A stretch of DNA of 64,000 bases, taken from positions 1-64,000 of the forward strand of contig NZ_JAFGZD010000026.1 of NCBI RefSeq assembly GCF_017165765.1. The letters run 5' to 3'. Source of the DNA: Pseudomonas capsici. GTDB lineage: Bacteria > Pseudomonadota > Gammaproteobacteria > Pseudomonadales > Pseudomonadaceae. Below, piece by piece: positions 59,454-64,000 of this stretch (its first letter is position 1; each line of letters starts with the position of its first letter). The notes beneath the pieces were generated by a model that saw only the letters and a list, made by a program, of their open reading frames with translations, did no database searches and was not told the DNA's origin. A program made the translations under genes and the position numbers.

Positions 59454-61760
59454 TTAGTTCTGCATGCCGGTTCGTGAGACTTGCGGTGTGAGCAATTGCA
59501 TCTGCTGGCGGTAGTCGTCTGTGACCTGACGTGCCTGGCTGTTGCTGGTGATGACCCGCGGGGTAATCAGTACGATCAGCTCGGTGCGGTCCTTGGATTT
59601 GCTGGTCGCGCCGAACAGCCAGCGCAGTCCGGGAATACGTCCCAGATAAGGCACCGAACTCACGGTTTCGGCATTGTCCTGCTTGATCAGCCCCCCCAGC
59701 AATACGGTCTGACCGCTTTGCGCCGCCACCTGAGTTGCCACCGAGCGGGTGGAGATGCGCGGGTTGCCGTTGTCATCGGTCACACCCGAACTGTCGGCAT
59801 CGCTGACCTGTTGCTGGATGTCCATGTACACCAGACCGCCCGGATTGATGCGTGGCACCACATCCAGAATCACGCCGGTCTGTACGTATTCGACGCTGCT
59901 CAGGGTCGTATCGGAAGTGTTGGTATTGACCGTGGTCTGGCTGATGGGGATGTTGTCACCCACCTGAATCTGCGCCTGCTGGTTGTTCATGACCACCAGC
60001 GACGGCGCCGACAGCACCTGAGTTCGGCCATTGGTTTCCAGAGCACGCAGCGCGACTTGCAGATTGCTGCTGACAAAGGAGTAGAACAGCGAATCCGTCG
60101 CGCCCAGCCCGGCCCCGCCGGAACCCAGTGCGCCCTGGCTACCTGCGGTATTGGCTACCGTGGTGCTGGTGGAGTTGCCCGCCAGGCGGCCCAGATACCA
60201 CTGCACCCCCATGTCCAGCTCGCCGGTGAGTTTGACTTCCAGAATCCGGGTTTCGATCTGCACTTGCAGCGGCGGATTATCGAGGCGCTTGATGGCCGAT
60301 TCGATTTCCTTCCACTGCGCCGGACGCGTGCGGACCAGCAACTGGTTGCTGCTCTTCTGTGCGGTGATCCGGGTGCTGGAGTCAAGGCTCTTGCTGGCGT
60401 TCGAGCCTTGGGCGCTGTCAGCGGAATCGCTGTCGCTGCCCTGATATTCTTCCTGAGCCTCACTGTCGTCGGCATTCTGGTTATTCATGCCGCTATTGTT
60501 GTTCATGCCACGGTTGTTGCCGAACCCGCCACTGTTGCCCAGACCGCCGGAACTGCTGTTGAAGCCAGAGCCGGAGCCAAAGCCACCACTGGAGTTGGGC
60601 GACGACAGCGTGGCCGTGCGCAGACCCGGCGCGACCCGGGCCGGGGAGTCATCCTTGATGGCGGCGGTGCCGTAGATCTGGCGCAAGTATTTGGCCAGGT
60701 CGGTAGCCTTCATGTTGCGCACGTCGTAAACGTACATCTGTGGCTCGTTGCCGCCACCTTCGTCGATGGTGTGAATCCACTGGCCCACTTCATTCAGGTA
60801 TTCGGGCTGAGAGGAGATCGCCACCACCGAGTTGGTCCGCTCGATGGGCAAAAAGCGCACCATGCCTGCCAGCGGCATGCCGCTTTTGGGGCCGAATATC
60901 TTTTGCAGCTCAGGCATCAGTTCGCTGACAGAAGCACGCTGCAGACCGAAAACACCCACCGACATGCCTTTGAGCCAGTCGACGTCGAAGGTGTCGATGG
61001 TGTCCTGATAGTTGGCCAGTTCATCGGGCGTGCCCGCCATGCTCAGGACATTACGGGCCGGATCGACCAGCAGGAAGGCATTTTCCCGGGCAAAGGGTTT
61101 GAGCAGCTTCTGCATTTCAGTGGCGGAGATGTAGCGCAGCGGGAACAGCCGCGCCGACAGGCCGGCACCGGGTTGCGCCACCGGCATTTCCGGCACCAGC
61201 TTGCCCGCCACAGCCTGGCTGGACGGCAGGATCACATAGCGGTCGCCCTGACGAATCATCGCGTTGTCGGTCCAGGACAACAACGTTTCCAGAATCGACA
61301 GCGCCTGCTGCTTGTTCACCGGTTTGGAGGTGGAGAAGCTCACATCGCCTTTCACGCCCTGGGCAATGCTGTAGTTCTCATGCAGCAGGTCGCCCATGAT
61401 GCTGTTGATCACCGCCTGGATCGGCTGGTTGGTGAAGTTGAACACGATATCGCCGGTCTCGGCCTGGGCGGCAGTCGAAGCCGAAGGCGTACGGACAAAC
61501 CGTTGATTGCCTTTGATGATCTGTCGTTGCGGCGAAATCGCCGAGGGCTGTGGCTGGGCGTCGACAGGAGCGTGCTCGGTGCGAGGATCGACCGGAGGAC
61601 GTTGGGAACCCGTGCCTTGCAGTGCTTCCTGCAGCATGCCGTTGTCGGGGTCAAGAGAGTCCGGCGTGGTCGCGCAGCCGCCGAGAGCGACGGCTGTGGC
61701 CAGACAAAGCAGGGGTGTGCGCAAGGTAGCGATGGCAGGAACTCCAGAAAAGGTACCCAT
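59454..61760 (-). CDS. gspD: Type II secretion secretin GspD, lipoprotein (HxcQ-like)
   Basis: A 768-residue outer-membrane secretin. The leader ends in a lipobox (AVALGGC, Cys 29), as in the self-piloting secretin HxcQ. N0 and N1-N3 ring-forming domains follow (FNFTNQPIQAVINSIMGDLL; LFPLRYISATEMQKLLKPF; RFLPIERTNSVVAISSQPEYL), then a long Gly/Ser/Asn-rich insert (about 400-470), and the secretin barrel with VQIETRILEVKLTGELDMG, VPRINPGG and VPYLGRIPGLRWLFG. The ATG at 61760 overlaps the preceding stop (TGATG). The frame stays open upstream but that part belongs to the gspC/N-like gene in another frame. Confidence 0.94.
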   Translation of the reverse strand: MGTFSGVPAIATLRTPLLCLATAVALGGCATTPDSLDPDNGMLQEALQGTGSQRPPVDPRTEHAPVDAQPQPSAISPQRQIIKGNQRFVRTPSASTAAQAETGDIVFNFTNQPIQAVINSIMGDLLHENYSIAQGVKGDVSFSTSKPVNKQQALSILETLLSWTDNAMIRQGDRYVILPSSQAVAGKLVPEMPVAQPGAGLSARLFPLRYISATEMQKLLKPFARENAFLLVDPARNVLSMAGTPDELANYQDTIDTFDVDWLKGMSVGVFGLQRASVSELMPELQKIFGPKSGMPLAGMVRFLPIERTNSVVAISSQPEYLNEVGQWIHTIDEGGGNEPQMYVYDVRNMKATDLAKYLRQIYGTAAIKDDSPARVAPGLRTATLSSPNSSGGFGSGSGFNSSSGGLGNSGGFGNNRGMNNNSGMNNQNADDSEAQEEYQGSDSDSADSAQGSNASKSLDSSTRITAQKSSNQLLVRTRPAQWKEIESAIKRLDNPPLQVQIETRILEVKLTGELDMGVQWYLGRLAGNSTSTTVANTAGSQGALGSGGAGLGATDSLFYSFVSSNLQVALRALETNGRTQVLSAPSLVVMNNQQAQIQVGDNIPISQTTVNTNTSDTTLSSVEYVQTGVILDVVPRINPGGLVYMDIQQQVSDADSSGVTDDNGNPRISTRSVATQVAAQSGQTVLLGGLIKQDNAETVSSVPYLGRIPGLRWLFGATSKSKDRTELIVLITPRVITSNSQARQVTDDYRQQMQLLTPQVSRTGMQN

Positions 61761-62290
61761 CACGGGGCTGAATCGTTGGTTAAGGTAATAGGGGGCGTAT
61801 TCGATGGTGGCGGCAGACGCGGCGCGGGCAGGCGCAAGACTTGCGTGCGACCATCGAGACTGAATGTGGCTTGCATGGGCTCGACACTGTCCAGCGTCCA
61901 GCCATTGGCCAGACGCTGGCCCTGTCTGATTTTCAAGGCCGGACCATCCGCCTGCCGGAGCAGCGCGACCCGCAGGGAGCCGTCGATGATGACGCCGCTC
62001 AGGGTCATGCCCGACAGGCTTGTGGCCTGCACATTGGCTTGCTCCACAGCACGATCCGGGCTGCGGTCCGTGCTGAACAGCGGGGTTTTCCAGGTATTGG
62101 ACAGGCTGTCCAGCGTCGCTTCGGGGGCACGCTGGGCCTGCGTCGAATGGTTGACCGGGTTGCGCGGAGCCTTTTCGGGCAGCCAGTCCGGCGAGTGAAC
62201 GGCCCCACTGAACACCAGAGCAATCAGCGCCGCCAGCAACGTGGCCAGCCCCAGCAGAGCCCATTCGACAGGACGCAATGCACTGATCAT
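61760..62290 (-). CDS. Type II secretion GspC/GspN-like inner-membrane protein
   Basis: A 176-residue protein: one N-terminal helix (WALLGLATLLAALIALVFSGAV), a Pro-rich linker, and a small beta-domain (LSGVIIDGSLRVALLRQADGPALKIRQGQRLANGWTLDSVEPMQATFSLDG) like the homology region of GspC. It would link the inner-membrane platform to the secretin ring, as HxcP is thought to do. It overlaps gspM by four bases and gspD by one. No PDZ domain is present, so it is a short form. Confidence 0.8.
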   Translation of the reverse strand: MISALRPVEWALLGLATLLAALIALVFSGAVHSPDWLPEKAPRNPVNHSTQAQRAPEATLDSLSNTWKTPLFSTDRSPDRAVEQANVQATSLSGMTLSGVIIDGSLRVALLRQADGPALKIRQGQRLANGWTLDSVEPMQATFSLDGRTQVLRLPAPRLPPPSNTPPITLTNDSAP

Positions 62291-62898
62291 TGCTCGCCCT
62301 CCCCGGCCGAAGCCGGTTGCAGGTAACCGCGCACCAATAGATGCACTACCAGCTTGCCCGCTCCGCCGGTTTCCGGAGCATTGGCATTGCGACGAATGCT
62401 CATTTCATCGACGAACAGAAACGGACGCTGATATTCCAGCGCATGCAGGATGGCCGTAAGCGGCTCAATGGCGCAGTTCAGCGTCAGGCTGACCTTGACC
62501 TGGCGATAAGGCTCGGCACTGTCCTGCTCGGGGGTGATCGGCATGCGCTGGGTCAAGGCACAGCCACCGCCGGTTGTGGCGTGGCTGTTGATAAGGTCGG
62601 CAATGCGCTGCATCAGATCGGCGGCCACGGCACTGGGGTCCTGCCCCGGCAACAGGCTGGTACTGCTGGCCGGATCGTTACGGGCCTGTTCCAGTTGCTG
62701 GCGCAGGGAGTCGCCCTGTTGCAGCAAACCGGCATAGCGCTGTTGCTGTTCGCGCAACTGCTCGGTCTGTTCATTGATCTCGCGTAGCGGGCCGGCGAAC
62801 CAACTGTCGATCAACAGCCAATAGGCCAGATAAAGTACCAGCGCCAGAACGATCAGGGCCGCGCCCCGACGTTCACGGCTTGTCAGTGGACGGCGCAT
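62287..62898 (-). CDS. gspM: Type II secretion protein GspM
   Basis: A 203-residue inner-membrane platform protein: basic N-terminus (MRRPLTSRERRG), one helix about 14-30, a coiled stretch (REINEQTEQLREQQQRYAGLL) and a small ferredoxin-like periplasmic domain. This PilO-like layout is the GspM type b of Hxc-like systems. ATG 62898 follows AGGAG at seven bases and overlaps the gspL end by 26 bases. It pairs with GspL. Confidence 0.85.
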   Translation of the reverse strand: MRRPLTSRERRGAALIVLALVLYLAYWLLIDSWFAGPLREINEQTEQLREQQQRYAGLLQQGDSLRQQLEQARNDPASSTSLLPGQDPSAVAADLMQRIADLINSHATTGGGCALTQRMPITPEQDSAEPYRQVKVSLTLNCAIEPLTAILHALEYQRPFLFVDEMSIRRNANAPETGGAGKLVVHLLVRGYLQPASAGEGEQ

Positions 62899-63928
62899 CG
62901 GCGTTCTCCTGATGCAGATGGGCACGCAGGGAATACTGATCCTTGCCGGTCCGGGTATCGGGCTGGATCACGCCCTGAAATTGCGCGTTATCCAGACTGT
63001 GACAATTCTTGGCCCGGGCAATCAGGGCACTGGCCTTGGCGCTCTGGCCGGAAAAGGAGATTTCGGCGCTGTCACTGATTTCCAGACTTTCGATCCAGGT
63101 GTCCTCAGGCAGACAGGAGGTCAATTCGCTGAGCAACGCCGACAAGGGTATTTGAGCCGCCTTGCGCCGTATCAGGTAGTTGGCCGCGCCACGGGTATTG
63201 GTCAATTGCTGGCGCAGCTTCTGGACTTCGGCGACCTGGGCCTTTTGCGCCTGTACGCTGGCCTGCATTTCTTCCAGCAAACGCTGACGGTCGTTGAGCC
63301 AGAGCAGCATCAGGCCAAGCAGCAAGGCACCACAGGCCCACAGCAACCAGCGCTGCACGCGATGGCCGGAGCGAGCCTGACTGGAGCGCAAAGGTGTCGG
63401 CAGCAGATCGATACCCATCCGTTGTGCGCCGGCCCCCACATCCACGGCATCTGGTTGCAGGCCCCGGGCAGCGCATTCGGCAAGAATGTGATCCAGGCGC
63501 TCGCGCAGAATGGCCACCAGCGTGACCTGAATGAAGCTGGCACTGCGGCTTTCCTGCCGGGCGACAAAATACAGTTGTCCGGCATCGAACGGGGTAAAGC
63601 GGTCCAGTTCGTACCCCACCACCGTGGATAGATTACGGGCCGCCGCCGAGGGCAACTGCAGGGTCTGCACCAGCACATCGGTTGGCGACAGCAGCAGGAT
63701 CCGGCGCGTATCGGCTGACGCTTTGGGCAAGTGCGATGGCAACGGCCATGGATAGACCTGCTCGACGGTTTCATGAACCAGCCATTTGCGCACACGAACC
63801 GGCAGGCAAGCCTGTAGCTCCGCCAGCCATAACTGCCAGCCACGCTGTGCCAGACTTCCACGCCACTGCTGGGCAACCCGGTCGCGTAATGCGAAGACAG
63901 GTGCCAGACGTGCTGATAATGAATTCAT
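62873..63928 (-). CDS. gspL: Type II secretion protein GspL
   Basis: A 351-residue protein: a cytoplasmic actin-like part (about 65-165: LLLSPTDVLVQTLQLPSAAARNLSTVVGYELDRFTPF), one membrane helix (WLLWACGALLLGLMLLWL, about 195-212), a coiled coil, and a PilN-like periplasmic domain. It recruits the GspE ATPase to the inner membrane. ATG 63928 overlaps the gspK stop (ATGA). Upstream ATG or TTG at 63937 is less likely. Confidence 0.88.
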   Translation of the reverse strand: MNSLSARLAPVFALRDRVAQQWRGSLAQRGWQLWLAELQACLPVRVRKWLVHETVEQVYPWPLPSHLPKASADTRRILLLSPTDVLVQTLQLPSAAARNLSTVVGYELDRFTPFDAGQLYFVARQESRSASFIQVTLVAILRERLDHILAECAARGLQPDAVDVGAGAQRMGIDLLPTPLRSSQARSGHRVQRWLLWACGALLLGLMLLWLNDRQRLLEEMQASVQAQKAQVAEVQKLRQQLTNTRGAANYLIRRKAAQIPLSALLSELTSCLPEDTWIESLEISDSAEISFSGQSAKASALIARAKNCHSLDNAQFQGVIQPDTRTGKDQYSLRAHLHQENADAPSTDKP

Positions 63929-64000
63929 TCTTGCCAACGCAGCACCTTGTAAGGCTGTGCGTTTTCCCCCGCTGGACTCAATAGAACCGTGATCTGTAAA
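63925..64000 (-). CDS. gspK: Type II secretion minor pseudopilin GspK, C-terminal end
   Basis: The last 24 codons of a frame that enters from outside the window, reading LQITVLLSPAGENAQP then YKVLRWQE and a stop. Position before gspL and the beta-strand plus short basic end fit GspK. The four-base overlap with gspL supports it. The rest lies beyond the edge. Confidence 0.7.
   Translation of the reverse strand, partial: LQITVLLSPAGENAQPYKVLRWQE

Noticed and set aside
59481..62198. 905-codon open frame on the plus strand
   Set aside because: It is antisense to gspD and the gspC/N-like gene in GC-rich DNA; its composition (Gln, Gly, Arg) is typical of a shadow frame.
61761..62264. 168-codon upstream extension of the gspD frame
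   Set aside because: It overlaps the gspC/N-like gene in another frame, lacks a leader, and would bury the clear lipoprotein signal of GspD.

Overview
The window looks like a chromosomal segment of a plant-associated fluorescent Pseudomonas, most likely of the P. syringae group. I infer this from the GC-rich coding style, rhlA without rhlB beside it, PctA-type chemoreceptors, a TriABC-like efflux operon, an Hxc-like type II secretion cluster, D-glucarate catabolism, a FAN1-type VRR-NUC nuclease, and REP-like intergenic hairpins. No rRNA, tRNA, CRISPR array or prophage is visible.

Layout. 1-77 is the end of an IS3-family (IS150-like) element whose transposase reads out of the window. 0.1-6.2 kb holds two alpha/beta hydrolases, a lone phnN, a PctA-like amino-acid chemoreceptor and an HDOD protein. 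6.3-11.0 kb has a LysR gene and a compact pstSCAB phosphate transporter with no phoU, with a terminator-like hairpin between pstS and pstC. 11.4-17.1 kb has a small exported acidic protein, a FAN1-like nuclease divergent from a nucleoside deoxyribosyltransferase, a 72-residue acidic protein, a LysR gene broken by one in-frame TAG next to an AbrB-type membrane protein, and a hexapeptide-repeat protein. 17.2-26.0 kb has a mannose isomerase-like epimerase, a 4HB chemoreceptor, and a sugar locus of two TIM-barrel isomerases (one exported), a NupG-type permease, a Gfo/Idh/MocA dehydrogenase and a divergent LacI regulator with a perfect 16-bp operator-like palindrome.

26.0-35.3 kb has a Fic AMPylase, glycerate kinase with CdaR, and the D-glucarate genes (FCD regulator, MFS transporter, gudD) with palindromic operators and a clear terminator, followed by a DUF1345 protein and a 2-hydroxyacid dehydrogenase. 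35.3-41.4 kb has a TonB siderophore receptor, pncA, a formate/nitrite-family channel and an OmpR/EnvZ-type two-component pair. 41.4-48.2 kb has rhlA (HAA surfactant synthase) after a 490-bp leader, then two membrane-fusion lipoproteins and an RND pump arranged like TriABC. 48.2-51.2 kb is a small catabolic cluster (amidohydrolase, MFS, GntR). 57.4-64 kb has an MFS exporter, an esterase, and the end of a type II secretion operon (K-L-M-C/N-D) that continues outside the window.

The most unusual segment is 51.4-57.0 kb, a tightly packed minus-strand operon. It encodes a plant-type [2Fe-2S] ferredoxin with an eight-glycine linker, an exported protein with a twin-arginine-like leader, and an RHS protein split into two separately exported polypeptides (DUF6531 front half; RHS back half with a C-terminal toxin-like tip). 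The last gene is a small DUF4279 protein in the position of an immunity gene. I know of no described system that joins a plant-type ferredoxin to a split, Sec-exported RHS toxin.
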